A stretch of 26,633 nucleotides of DNA from Gammaproteobacteria bacterium (lineage in GTDB: Bacteria > Pseudomonadota > Gammaproteobacteria > Diplorickettsiales > Diplorickettsiaceae). Made by a program: the position numbers and the translations under genes. Location: assembly GCA_013288455.1 (NCBI GenBank), contig JABDBU010000007.1:709-27341 (forward strand). The letters are read 5' to 3'. Numbering within the stretch: the stretch's first letter is position 1; the number at the start of each line of letters is the position of its first letter. Of the stretch, positions 7,537 to 15,500 are shown piece by piece. The notes beneath the pieces are model-generated. The model had not been told where the DNA came from and did no database searches. It saw only the letters and a list, made by a program, of their open reading frames with translations.

Positions 7537-8289
7537 ATGTTGGGTAAAATATTAGGATGCTGTCTGTTGCTGCTGGTTGCGTTGCCAATTTTTGCGAAAG
7601 ATGTGAATAATGACCCCTATGAAGACTTTAATCGTCATGCTTTTCGTCTGAACCAGACATTAGACAAAGTTTTTTTTAAACCTATTGCAACTGTTTATAA
7701 AACTGTTTTGCCTTGGCCTGTAACTAAGGGTATCAGTAACTTTTTTAGCAATTTAGGACAAGTTCCTACCATTATTAATAACCTGTTACAAGCTGATTTT
7801 TATGATGCAACGGGTAATGCATGGCGATTAGTGATCAATACAACGGTAGGGATAGGTGGATTTATTGATGTCGCAAGTCAGATCGATTTACCTTTGCATG
7901 CACAGGATTTTGGTTTAACTCTAGCTAAGTGGGGCTATTGTTCTTCAGCGTATTTAGTGGTTCCTATCTTGGGGCCACGTACGGTGCGGGATGCTATTTC
8001 TTGGCCTATTGATTACGGTGTTTTTTCTGTCTATCCTTACATCAGCGATGTAGCATGGCGCAACGGTTTAACAGCGGGAAGCTTCGTTAATGCGAGGGCG
8101 CAGTTGTTGGATTTTGATCAAACGATTAAGCAAGCCTCATTTGATCCCTACATTTTTCAGCGAAATGCGTATTTACAGCATAGGAATTATCTGATTCAGC
8201 AAAATAGTCAGGATAGTTCATCGGCCTCTTTCGATGATGATGATGACGGTGATGATGGTGATGATGGTGATAGCGACGTTGTAGAATAA
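7537..8289 (+). CDS. mlaA: MlaA/VacJ-family outer-membrane lipid asymmetry protein
   Basis: MlaA extracts mislocalised phospholipids from the outer leaflet of the outer membrane and hands them to the Mla pathway. Diagnostic segments are NDPYEDFNRHAF near residue 26, the LGQVPTIINNLLQ stretch, INTTVGIGGFIDVAS and the GPRTVRDAISWP block. The N-terminus is a hydrophobic signal peptide ending LPIFA-KD. There is no lipobox cysteine at the expected cut, whereas E. coli MlaA is a lipoprotein; the Cys pair at residues 8-9 lies before the hydrophobic core. The last 20 or so residues are an acidic Asp/Gly tail coded by a GGTGATGAT tandem repeat (8248-8265), absent from the classic protein. Length is 250 aa. 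mlaC and the rest of the Mla genes are not in this window. Confidence 0.92.
   Translation: MLGKILGCCLLLLVALPIFAKDVNNDPYEDFNRHAFRLNQTLDKVFFKPIATVYKTVLPWPVTKGISNFFSNLGQVPTIINNLLQADFYDATGNAWRLVINTTVGIGGFIDVASQIDLPLHAQDFGLTLAKWGYCSSAYLVVPILGPRTVRDAISWPIDYGVFSVYPYISDVAWRNGLTAGSFVNARAQLLDFDQTIKQASFDPYIFQRNAYLQHRNYLIQQNSQDSSSASFDDDDDGDDGDDGDSDVVE
8233..8271 (+). repeat. GAT/GGTGATGAT microsatellite coding the MlaA acidic tail
   Basis: A run of GAT codons leads into two perfect 9-base units GGTGATGAT (8248-8265) and a decaying third unit. It encodes alternating Asp-Asp-Gly. Length changes by slippage would stay in frame in steps of 3 or 9 bases. Confidence 0.75.
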
Positions 8290-8350
8290 AGGACGGGTCA
8301 GCGGAGTGTGGTGGGCGTGAGAGCATGTGGTTAACAGTGGAGGAAGTGAT

Positions 8351-8830
8351 ATGCAAGAAGAACTGCATGTAGGTTTAGCAGAGGAAAAACGAAAGGAAAC
8401 GGTAGCCGGGTTGATTGAATTGTTGTCTAATAATTATGTGCTGTATTTGAAAACACATAATTTTCATTGGAATGTGACGGGACCTATGTTTCAACCCTTG
8501 CATAGCTTATTTGAAGCACAGTACATAGATCTCTGGTATGCGGCTGACAAAATTGCTGAGCGTATTCGTGCATTGGGTTTTCTTGTACCGGCTAGCTATG
8601 AGGATTTTGCAAAATCAAGTAAGATCAAAGAGGTGGTGGGTGTTCCTCATATAAAAGCTGAGGCGATGATAAAGCAGCTTGTGGAGGATCAAGAGATTAT
8701 CACTCGCTTGGCGCGGGAGTTGTTGCCAAAAGTGGAGAAGTCTATGGACCAAGTAACGGTCGATTTGCTTTCGGAGCGTATGGAGGTGCATGAAAAAAAT
8801 GCATGGATGTTACGCAGTTTTTTAGAATAG
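8351..8830 (+). CDS. dps: Dps-family DNA-binding ferritin-like protein
   Basis: Dodecameric ferritin-like protein that oxidises and stores iron with peroxide and shields DNA in starved or oxidatively stressed cells. The inter-subunit ferroxidase signature is complete: THNFHWNVTG, then LHSLFEAQY and AADKIAERIRALG (about residues 35-75 from ATG 8351), giving the expected His, His, Asp and Glu ligands. Length 159 aa is usual. The ATG at 8351 is preferred over GTG 8327 because GTGGAGGA lies 7 bases upstream. It follows mlaA by 61 bases and may share its transcript. The name Dps versus DpsA/MrgA is a matter of convention, and DNA binding by the short N-terminus cannot be judged. Confidence 0.93.
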   Translation: MQEELHVGLAEEKRKETVAGLIELLSNNYVLYLKTHNFHWNVTGPMFQPLHSLFEAQYIDLWYAADKIAERIRALGFLVPASYEDFAKSSKIKEVVGVPHIKAEAMIKQLVEDQEIITRLARELLPKVEKSMDQVTVDLLSERMEVHEKNAWMLRSFLE

Positions 8831-9048
8831 TCTATTCGGGGATTTTAGCAGGTGTTAGATTTGTGTGGCACTTACGTAAAAGGACGCCTCGTCCCTCGCG
8901 TATTATTGCTATGTGCCTGTATACATTAGTTGGTTCTCCTGTGTTACTATGAGGGCGTTTAGTTTATCTCTGCCACGGCTTAGCTAGAAACGTGTAAGCG
9001 GATGCTATCTTGGAAAGTGGTCATTTTTAGCCTTATTGGAGGTTTTTC
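8831..9048 (+). other. dps-RRM gene intergenic region
   Basis: No reading frame stands out. A perfect small hairpin GGACG-CCT-CGTCC occurs at about 8881-8893 but has no T-run after it on the plus strand. Two AT-rich -10-like elements lie at about 8920 and 8945. The leader may be long, but nothing diagnostic of a known regulatory RNA is seen. Confidence 0.4.
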
Positions 9049-9447
9049 GTGAATAAAAGATTGTATGTTGGTGGTTTAAGTTATAGCGTCGACGATGATG
9101 GTTTAAAGGCGCTTTTTGAACCTTTTGGTGAAGTAAAGTTTGTTAAGGTCATTCGAGACTTCCATACCGGTCGTAGCAAAGGTTTTGGTTTTGTCGAGAT
9201 GTCTACCGCTGAAGAGGCAAAAGAAGCTATCGAGCGTTTGCATGGTAGCATTCATGAAAGGCGTACTATCACTGTTTCTGAGGCCAATCCGCCTGACTCG
9301 AACGGTGGAAACGGCGGCAACCGCGGCGGTGGCGGTGGTGGTGGCCGTACAGGTGGAGGGTATCGTCGTCGCTCAGGTGGCATGGGAGGTTCTGGTAATG
9401 GTGGTGGAAACGGTCACCGTCACCGTGAGCGTGAAGAACAATACTAG
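9049..9447 (+). CDS. RRM-domain RNA-binding protein with Gly/Arg-rich tail
   Basis: Single RNA-recognition-motif protein of the small glycine-rich type found in cyanobacteria and various proteobacteria, often cold- or stress-induced. RNP2 is LYVGGLSY (residues 4-11) and RNP1 is KGFGFVEM (44-51). From about residue 84 the chain is a disordered Gly/Asn/Arg tail ending in basic HRHRERE. Start is GTG 9049 with TTGGAGG about 6 bases upstream. A 218-base gap separates it from dps, so it probably has its own promoter. I could not pick one with confidence, although TATACA (8920-8925) and TACTAT (8945-8950) are possible -10 boxes. The RNA target is unknown. Confidence 0.9.
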   Translation: MNKRLYVGGLSYSVDDDGLKALFEPFGEVKFVKVIRDFHTGRSKGFGFVEMSTAEEAKEAIERLHGSIHERRTITVSEANPPDSNGGNGGNRGGGGGGGRTGGGYRRRSGGMGGSGNGGGNGHRHREREEQY

Positions 9448-9488
9448 GACATCATTTCCTTGCACTCCGTGGGGGGAAATAAAGAGGT

Positions 9489-10223
9489 TTAAAGGTTGCT
9501 CAAGTAAGTGCGTGCACAACACCACACATCTATCCTTTTAACACCGGTATCGTATAGAGCACGACTTAACTCGATGAGTGTGTGGCCTGTGGTCATTACG
9601 TCGTCGAGTAGCGTCACGTGCTGAGCGGCTGGGCGTTTCCTTATAATAAATGCGTTTTTTACGTTGATAGCGCGCTGATGGGCAGGTAGTGTGCTTTGTG
9701 CTGCCGTGTTTCGAAGTCGGATACAGCTTGTGTGGTCGATAGGTATTTTTAGTTTTTTCTTGATGGGTCTTGCAAGCTCTATTGCCTGATTGAAGCCGCG
9801 TTCTCGAAAGCGTTTTTTATGCAATGGCACAGGGATAATGATTTCAGGTAGGTCCTCTTGCTGATAGAGTAATGCTACTTTTTCCGCTAATAGGGTACCT
9901 AAAATGTTTCCGTAGAGTAGGCGTTGTTGAAATTTAAGTCCTGTGATCAATTTTTTTATAGCGGGTGTATAGGAAAACAGTATACAAATTTTGTAAAAGG
10001 GGAGTGGCGTTTTCAAACAGGTACCACAGATGGAGTTTATGTTCGATGGTAAAGGCGCCGCGCAGTGAATACAGACCTGATTCAGCCAAGGTAAATTTTT
10101 TTCACAATCGATACATAAATCAATTTCTCTCTTTGTTCTTTCGCTACAAAAAATGCAAATGTAAGGAAAAAATGGGTGAATTATTTTTGCTTTTGCTATT
10201 TTTATGAAAGAACGTATATCCAT
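9489..10223 (-). CDS. comF: ComF family protein (phosphoribosyltransferase-like)
   Basis: ComF/GntX proteins combine an N-terminal zinc ribbon with a type I phosphoribosyltransferase fold and are needed for DNA uptake in competent bacteria. Four CxxC pairs are visible in the first 75 residues (CIFC, CIDC, CIHC, CGTC). They are followed by the conserved IPVPLHKKRFRERGFNQA and the PRPP-binding motif VTLLDDVMTTGHTL near the C-terminus. Taking ATG 10223 gives 244 aa, the family norm. A GTG at 10265 would add 14 residues reaching into glmS and has no ribosome-binding site. The start lies 14 bases from the divergent glmS start. In enterobacteria the homologue is next to bioH; that linkage is absent here. 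Confidence 0.92.
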   Translation of the reverse strand: MDIRSFIKIAKAKIIHPFFPYICIFCSERTKREIDLCIDCEKNLPWLNQVCIHCAAPLPSNINSICGTCLKTPLPFYKICILFSYTPAIKKLITGLKFQQRLLYGNILGTLLAEKVALLYQQEDLPEIIIPVPLHKKRFRERGFNQAIELARPIKKKLKIPIDHTSCIRLRNTAAQSTLPAHQRAINVKNAFIIRKRPAAQHVTLLDDVMTTGHTLIELSRALYDTGVKRIDVWCCARTYLSNL

Positions 10224-10229
10224 TGCTAG

Positions 10230-10237
10230 AGTATAAT
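10230..10237. promoter_or_regulatory. Overlapping -10-like boxes between comF and glmS
   Basis: AGTATAAT reads TATAAT on the plus strand (10232-10237, touching the glmS ATG) and TATACT on the minus strand (10235-10230, 7 bases before the comF ATG). The minus-strand box is placed for a leaderless comF mRNA. The plus-strand box would start RNA inside glmS and so cannot serve full-length GlmS. No good -35 box is seen for either, so function is doubtful. Confidence 0.25.
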
Positions 10238-12073
10238 ATGTGTGGAATTGTAGCTGCCATTGCACAACGCAACGTCGCGCCTATTCTTATGCAGGGATTG
10301 AAACGGCTTGAATACCGGGGCTATGATTCAGCCGGTATTGCGTTGCTGGATTCCCATGCAAAATTGCGGCGACTACGTACTGTCGGCAAAGTAGAGTCCT
10401 TGCAGCAAGCCATGAAGCTCGAAGTCTTGTCGGGCAATGTTGGCATTGCTCATACGCGTTGGGCTACCCATGGCAAGCCTAGTGCAACCAACGCGCATCC
10501 ACATATGTCAGGGACTGATATTGCCTTAGTGCACAATGGGATTATTGAAAACTATTCACCCCTGCGTCAAGCCTTAGTGGAAGCGGGCTATCAATTTGAG
10601 TCAGAAACAGATACAGAAATTATTGCTCATTTATTAGATCAACAGCTAAAGGCAGGTAAAGATTTCTTAGCGGCTGTCTTAAGCGTCGTTCGACACCTAG
10701 AAGGTGCCTTTGCCATTGTTTTCCTTTATCGTCATGCGCCGAATGATCTAATTGCTGTGCGAAAAGGTAGCCCTGTAGTGATAGGCTTGGGTATTGGTGA
10801 AAATTTTATTGCGTCTGATCATATGGCGCTACTGCCTGTTACACAACGATTTGTTTATTTAGAAGAGGGAGATATTGCTTGTGTTACTACGGAAAAAGCG
10901 ACATTCTACAATAGCAAAGGGCAAATTGTTCACCGTTCTTTTTGTTGTTCCGAGGTGCAAAATGATGCCGTTAATAAAGGAAGGTATCGTCATTTCATGG
11001 AAAAGGAGATCTTTGAACAGCCTGATGCGATCAACGCTGCACTAGAAGGACGAATTGGAGACGGTCAGACTTTAGATGGAATTTGTGGTTTGCAGGCTAC
11101 TGCTAAGTTTGCCTGTATTCGTCGTATACAAATAGTAGCATGTGGTACGAGCTATCATGCAGGTTTAATTGCACGTTATTGGTTTGAGAGCTGGGTAGGT
11201 CTTCCTTGTCAAGTAGAGATTGCCAGCGAATTTCGTTATCACCTACCCTTAGCGGAACCGGATACTTTGTTTATTACCTTATCGCAATCTGGTGAAACAG
11301 CGGACACATTGGAAGCATTGCGGCAAGTAAAGGCGAAAGGTAATTACGCGGCAACTTTAGCGATTTGTAATGTTCCAGAAAGTGCGATTGTACGTGAGTC
11401 TGATTTTGTATTACTAATGCGGGCAGGACCTGAAATTGGGGTGGCTTCGACAAAGGCTTTTACCACGCAGCTGACGGTTCTGTTGTTGTTGACGGCGCTT
11501 TTGGGGCGGTATCATGGTTGGGATAAGCAGCAAGAGTCAGCATGGATTTCACAGGTGCGCGCACTACCGAAACTTTTGGAGGAGGCATTAACTTTAGACG
11601 GTCCTGTTAAGCGATTGGCAAGAATATTTGTAGATAAATCACATGCATTGTTTATTGCACGCGGTATCCACTATCCCGTGGCTTTGGAGGCGGCACTTAA
11701 ACTTAAAGAAGTTTCTTATATTCATGCGGAGGCTTATCCAGCTGGTGAGCTAAAGCACGGGCCTCTTGCATTAGTTGATAGTAATATGCCTGTTATTGCA
11801 TTGGTACCATCCAATTTTTTAAAGGATAAACTAAAGTCTACTATTCAAGAAGTACGTGCACGGAGCGGACGAGTTATACTATTTGCACAAGATCCACTAG
11901 AAGAAGAAAAATTCGAGGAAGTGGAAACGGTTTTAGTACCCAAGACAACGGATGTAGTGAGCCCAGTAGTTTTTACAATTCCCTTGCAACTATTAGCCTA
12001 CCACGTTGCAATTTTAAAGGGGACGGATGTAGACCAACCCAGAAATCTTGCAAAAGCAGTCACTGTGGAGTGA
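10238..12073 (+). CDS. glmS: Glutamine-fructose-6-phosphate aminotransferase GlmS
   Basis: Makes glucosamine-6-phosphate from fructose-6-phosphate and glutamine, the committed step to UDP-GlcNAc for peptidoglycan and LPS. The N-terminal glutaminase has catalytic Cys2 (MCGIVAAIAQ), LEYRGYDSAG and the HTRWATHG loop. Two SIS domains follow, with VACGTSYHAG, SQSGETADT and the C-terminal block EAYPAGELKHGPLALVD, ending in KAVTVE as in the family. Length is 611 aa. The start is fixed at ATG 10238 because Cys must follow the initiator Met. No ribosome-binding site or glmS ribozyme precedes it; only 14 bases separate it from the comF start. The gene is convergent with glmM, the next step of the pathway. 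Confidence 0.98.
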   Translation: MCGIVAAIAQRNVAPILMQGLKRLEYRGYDSAGIALLDSHAKLRRLRTVGKVESLQQAMKLEVLSGNVGIAHTRWATHGKPSATNAHPHMSGTDIALVHNGIIENYSPLRQALVEAGYQFESETDTEIIAHLLDQQLKAGKDFLAAVLSVVRHLEGAFAIVFLYRHAPNDLIAVRKGSPVVIGLGIGENFIASDHMALLPVTQRFVYLEEGDIACVTTEKATFYNSKGQIVHRSFCCSEVQNDAVNKGRYRHFMEKEIFEQPDAINAALEGRIGDGQTLDGICGLQATAKFACIRRIQIVACGTSYHAGLIARYWFESWVGLPCQVEIASEFRYHLPLAEPDTLFITLSQSGETADTLEALRQVKAKGNYAATLAICNVPESAIVRESDFVLLMRAGPEIGVASTKAFTTQLTVLLLLTALLGRYHGWDKQQESAWISQVRALPKLLEEALTLDGPVKRLARIFVDKSHALFIARGIHYPVALEAALKLKEVSYIHAEAYPAGELKHGPLALVDSNMPVIALVPSNFLKDKLKSTIQEVRARSGRVILFAQDPLEEEKFEEVETVLVPKTTDVVSPVVFTIPLQLLAYHVAILKGTDVDQPRNLAKAVTVE

Positions 12074-12074
12074 T

Positions 12075-12090
12075 CCCTATACCTATAGGG
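12075..12090. terminator. Palindrome between convergent glmS and glmM
   Basis: CCCTATACCTATAGGG is a perfect 7-bp inverted repeat with a 2-base centre, two bases after the glmS stop. There is no U-run on either side, so it is at best a weak or Rho-assisted bidirectional terminator. Confidence 0.3.
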
Positions 12091-12123
12091 GAAAGATGCG
12101 CGTCTATCGTCATAACAGTAACA

Positions 12124-13470
12124 CTACGCAACACTAGCGGTGCTAACAATTTTGGCTAACGTTTCTGCAATATGGTTGACTTGCTGTACATTATTACCTT
12201 CCACCATGACGCGGACGACGGTTTCTGTGCCTGATGGGCGTAAGAGTACGCGTCCTCCCGAATTTGATAGTGTTTTTTCCGCTTTTGCCACTGCTTTTTG
12301 TACTGTGGGAAGCGCCGTAACTGCTGGAGGGTTTTTTACAGGAATATTGATCAATCTCTGTGGAAATTTTTGCATCCCCTTTTTTGCTTCATGCAGTGAT
12401 CGTTTGGTTGACAGAATGGCAGCCAGCACTTGCAAAGCGACAATGATCCCATCACCTGTTTTAATAATATGGCGAGTGATGATGTGTCCTGATGCTTCTC
12501 CACCAAGTTGCCAACCCGTCGCTTGCAAGTGTTCATTCACGTAGCGATCACCGACAGGAGCGCGTATAAAGGCAAGTCCTAATTTTCCTAAAGCTAATTC
12601 TAGTCCAAGGTTGCTCATCGCGGTTCCAACGACGCCGCCACGCAAATTTCCCTGTGCAACGCCGTACTGAGCAAGTAAAAAAATTAATTCATCACCATCA
12701 ACTATTTCCCCACAATGGTCTACCATCAGCACGCGATCGCCATCTCCGTCAAAAGCAATACCTAGATCTGCTTTTTCTGATAAAACCGTTTTTTGTAAAC
12801 TACCTAGGTGAGTAGAACCACAATCCATATTGATATTTAAACCATCTGGTTCTGCATTTAGGACAATTAAATTGGCACCTAATTTGGAAAAAATCTGCGG
12901 TGCTATGTGGTAGCCAGCTCCGTTTGCACAATCTAGGACGATCTTAAATGAAGTAAGTCCACAACGCTTGGGAAAGGTTGATTGACAAAAATTAATGTAA
13001 CGAGATCTTGCGTCTTCAACCCGATGTGCTTTACCTAGCTTAGCTGAATCGACCGTGTCTAGTGGTTGTTCAAGTTGTGCTTCAATGGCATATTCAACGG
13101 TATCTGGTAATTTGGTTCCGTCGTTTGAAAAAAATTTAACACCATTGTCGAAATACGGATTATGAGATGCGCTGATCACAATCCCCACCTGGGCTTTTAA
13201 TTGGCAGCTTAAATAAGCAATAGCAGGAGTTGGTATAGGCCCCAGGAGATAAATATCTACTCCAGCAGCAGATAAACCCGCTTCTAAAGCGGATTCAAAC
13301 ATATAACCGGAAATGCGGGTGTCCTTGCCGATAAGCACTTTACTGTTTCCGTTAGCCAAGACACGCCCGACTGCCCATCCGAGCTTTAAGACAAATTCAG
13401 GTGTAATTGGATAGGTACCTACTTTGCCGCGAATACCATCCGTGCCAAAGTATTTTAGGATTTTTGTCAT
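12124..13470 (-). CDS. glmM: Phosphoglucosamine mutase GlmM
   Basis: Converts glucosamine-6-phosphate to glucosamine-1-phosphate, feeding GlmU. The alpha-D-phosphohexomutase landmarks are all present: FGTDGIRGKVG at the N-terminus, the phosphoserine loop VISASHNPYFDNG (about residues 98-110), the metal site AFDGDGDRVLMVD (about 238-250), the sugar-binding GGEASGHI loop, and the phosphate-binding RPSGTETVVRVMVE near the C-terminus. Length 448 aa is typical. Only 20 bases separate it from the ftsH stop, so rlmE-ftsH-glmM forms a unit. In many gammaproteobacteria folP lies between ftsH and glmM, but it is absent here. Confidence 0.97.
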   Translation of the reverse strand: MTKILKYFGTDGIRGKVGTYPITPEFVLKLGWAVGRVLANGNSKVLIGKDTRISGYMFESALEAGLSAAGVDIYLLGPIPTPAIAYLSCQLKAQVGIVISASHNPYFDNGVKFFSNDGTKLPDTVEYAIEAQLEQPLDTVDSAKLGKAHRVEDARSRYINFCQSTFPKRCGLTSFKIVLDCANGAGYHIAPQIFSKLGANLIVLNAEPDGLNINMDCGSTHLGSLQKTVLSEKADLGIAFDGDGDRVLMVDHCGEIVDGDELIFLLAQYGVAQGNLRGGVVGTAMSNLGLELALGKLGLAFIRAPVGDRYVNEHLQATGWQLGGEASGHIITRHIIKTGDGIIVALQVLAAILSTKRSLHEAKKGMQKFPQRLINIPVKNPPAVTALPTVQKAVAKAEKTLSNSGGRVLLRPSGTETVVRVMVEGNNVQQVNHIAETLAKIVSTASVA

Positions 13471-13490
13471 TGAAAAAATTAAGTTCGTTA

Positions 13491-15416
13491 CTAGCTTGCA
13501 GCGTTATCAGCCGTTGTGTCCGTTTTGGATATTGTATCTGAATCCTTTTGAGGGAAAGTTTTGTTTGAGCTGGTGGTATCTACAGAATCATCCCATCCCT
13601 GAGGTGCACGGATCGGCCTACCTTCCATGATATCATCGATCTGTGTGGCATCAATTGTCTCGTATTGAATAAGTGCTTCTGCCATCAAATGTAACTTTGC
13701 AATATTATCCTTTAGGAGGGAATCGGCAAGCTTGTAATTACGATCGATGATGGCGCGATTCTCTTCATCAATCAACTGTGCTGTATCATTAGAAAATTTA
13801 TTGGATTTTGTGATTTGATGTCCAAAGAAAATTTCTTCATTTTCTTGGCTATAAGTCAATGGACCGAGTCGATCGGACATGCCCCACTTGGTAATCATAT
13901 TATGGGCAATTTCAGTGGCTCGCTGGATATCGTTTGATGCACCGGTGGTAACTTGTTCGGGGCCAAAAATCAAAATTTCAGCAATTCGACCACCAAATAA
14001 ACTGGCAATTTGGCTCTCTAGCCGCTGTTTAGTGTAACTATATCTATCCTCTTCGGGAAGAAACATGGTGGCACCTAAGGCCTTGCCGCGAGGAATAATG
14101 GTGATTTTATACACGGGATCGTGTGCTTCTACTAAACGCCCTACAATTGCATGACCTGCTTCGTGATAAGCCGTTAACCTTTTTTCCTTTTCACTCATGA
14201 CCATAGAGCGTCTTTCCGTGCCCATCATGACTTTATCTTTAGCCTTTTCCAGGTCACTCATCTCTACCGAAGCTTTATTTTCACGTGCTGCAAACAATGC
14301 TGCTTCATTAACGAGATTGGCTAAATCAGCACCTGAAAAACCAGGCGTACCTCGGGCAATAATACCGGGGTTCACATCGTGACCATAAGGAACTTTCTTA
14401 AGATGCACTTTCAGGATTTGTTCCCTGCCACGGATATCGGGTAGGCCAACGATAACCTGCCGGTCAAAACGGCCTGGCCTCAATAAAGCAGAATCGAGGA
14501 CATCAGGCCGATTCGTCGCTGCTATAACAATAACGCCCTCATTTCCTTCGAAACCATCCATTTCCACAAGTAGCTGATTAAGGGTTTGCTCACGTTCATC
14601 ATGACCACCTCCGAGTCCTGCTCCCCTATGACGACCCACTGCATCAATTTCATCGATAAAGATGATACAAGGCGCTTGCTCTTTGGCTTGTTTAAACACA
14701 TCACGTACACGAGATGCGCCAATCCCAACAAACATTTCAACAAAGTCTGAACCGGCGCTAGTGAAAAAAGGTACCTTTGCTTCACCTGCTACGGCCCTTG
14801 CGAACAAGGTCTTACCTGTTCCCGGTGGTCCCATCAGTAAGACCCCCCGTGGTATTTTTCCACCCAATCGTTGAAATTTGGCGGGATCCTTCAAGAACTC
14901 AACCAATTCCATTAATTCATCCTTTGCCTCTTCAGCACCTGCTACGTCTGCGAAGGTAACTTTCACTTTGTCCTCGCCTAGTAGCCGTGCGCGGCTTCGC
15001 CCAAATGACAGCGCACCCTTACCACCGGCTCCTCCCATTTGACGCATGAAAAACACCCATACCCCAATTAGCAATAACATTGGAAACCAGTTGATAAAAA
15101 TTCGCATCAAAAGGCTTTCTTGCTGCGGGGGTTCTCCCTTTACATTGACTCCTTTTTTGATGAGTTCAGGAAGCAAATACTGATCAGGAATAGGCATGTA
15201 GCTCGTAAACGATTTATCACTTTGTAGCTGGCCTTTTATGACCTGATTACTTTGGATCGTTATAGATTGCACGTTTCCTTGCTGAACATTGTGAAGAAAC
15301 TCGGAGTAAGTCAACCGAATTCCAGTACTATGACGTGGTTCTAGATTATTGAATACGGAAATCAGGATGACGGCAATGATCAACCAAAGAAATAGATTTT
15401 TTAGCATGTCGTTCAA
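13491..15416 (-). CDS. ftsH: ATP-dependent zinc metalloprotease FtsH
   Basis: Membrane-anchored hexameric AAA+ protease that degrades misfolded membrane proteins and short-lived regulators. Two transmembrane helices (about residues 6-24 and 106-125) bracket a periplasmic domain. The AAA module has Walker A GPPGTGKT (about 195-202), Walker B CIIFIDEID and the second region of homology with arginine fingers in RPGRFDRQV. The zinc site is HEAGHAIVG (about 419-427). Length is 641 aa. TTG 15416 gives MNDMLKNLFLW, like the long E. coli form; ATG 15407 is the alternative. An 84-base gap from rlmE carries a candidate promoter. The Ser/Thr/Asp-rich C-terminus is ordinary. Confidence 0.98.
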   Translation of the reverse strand: MNDMLKNLFLWLIIAVILISVFNNLEPRHSTGIRLTYSEFLHNVQQGNVQSITIQSNQVIKGQLQSDKSFTSYMPIPDQYLLPELIKKGVNVKGEPPQQESLLMRIFINWFPMLLLIGVWVFFMRQMGGAGGKGALSFGRSRARLLGEDKVKVTFADVAGAEEAKDELMELVEFLKDPAKFQRLGGKIPRGVLLMGPPGTGKTLFARAVAGEAKVPFFTSAGSDFVEMFVGIGASRVRDVFKQAKEQAPCIIFIDEIDAVGRHRGAGLGGGHDEREQTLNQLLVEMDGFEGNEGVIVIAATNRPDVLDSALLRPGRFDRQVIVGLPDIRGREQILKVHLKKVPYGHDVNPGIIARGTPGFSGADLANLVNEAALFAARENKASVEMSDLEKAKDKVMMGTERRSMVMSEKEKRLTAYHEAGHAIVGRLVEAHDPVYKITIIPRGKALGATMFLPEEDRYSYTKQRLESQIASLFGGRIAEILIFGPEQVTTGASNDIQRATEIAHNMITKWGMSDRLGPLTYSQENEEIFFGHQITKSNKFSNDTAQLIDEENRAIIDRNYKLADSLLKDNIAKLHLMAEALIQYETIDATQIDDIMEGRPIRAPQGWDDSVDTTSSNKTFPQKDSDTISKTDTTADNAAS

Positions 15417-15449
15417 GCTACACTACCTCGTAGTTCTTTAGGAATGGGC

Positions 15450-15479
15450 ATTATATACTTATTGGAATCAAACTGGCGA
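15450..15479 (-). promoter_or_regulatory. Candidate ftsH promoter
   Basis: On the minus strand TCGCCA (15479-15474) and a perfect TATAAT (15455-15450) are 18 bases apart, 34 or more bases before the ftsH start. Directly after it, CCCATTC with TTTGATT 17 bases upstream loosely resembles a heat-shock sigma-32 promoter, which would fit FtsH regulation. The sigma-32 reading is speculative. Confidence 0.4.
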
Positions 15480-15500
15480 ATTAAGGGTGTCTCTATAAAT

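Noticed and set aside
8126..8368. His-rich minus-strand frame opposite the mlaA tail
   Set aside because: The poly-His run is just the complement of the GAT repeat; there is no start signal or family match.
9140..9541. Frame overlapping the RRM protein in another register
   Set aside because: The Val/Ala-rich composition comes from reading the Gly-codon tail out of frame; the RRM frame is the real one.
10180..10238. glmS ribozyme or leader RNA
   Set aside because: The glmS leader is only 14 bases beyond the comF start and has no ribozyme-like structure; such ribozymes belong to Firmicutes.
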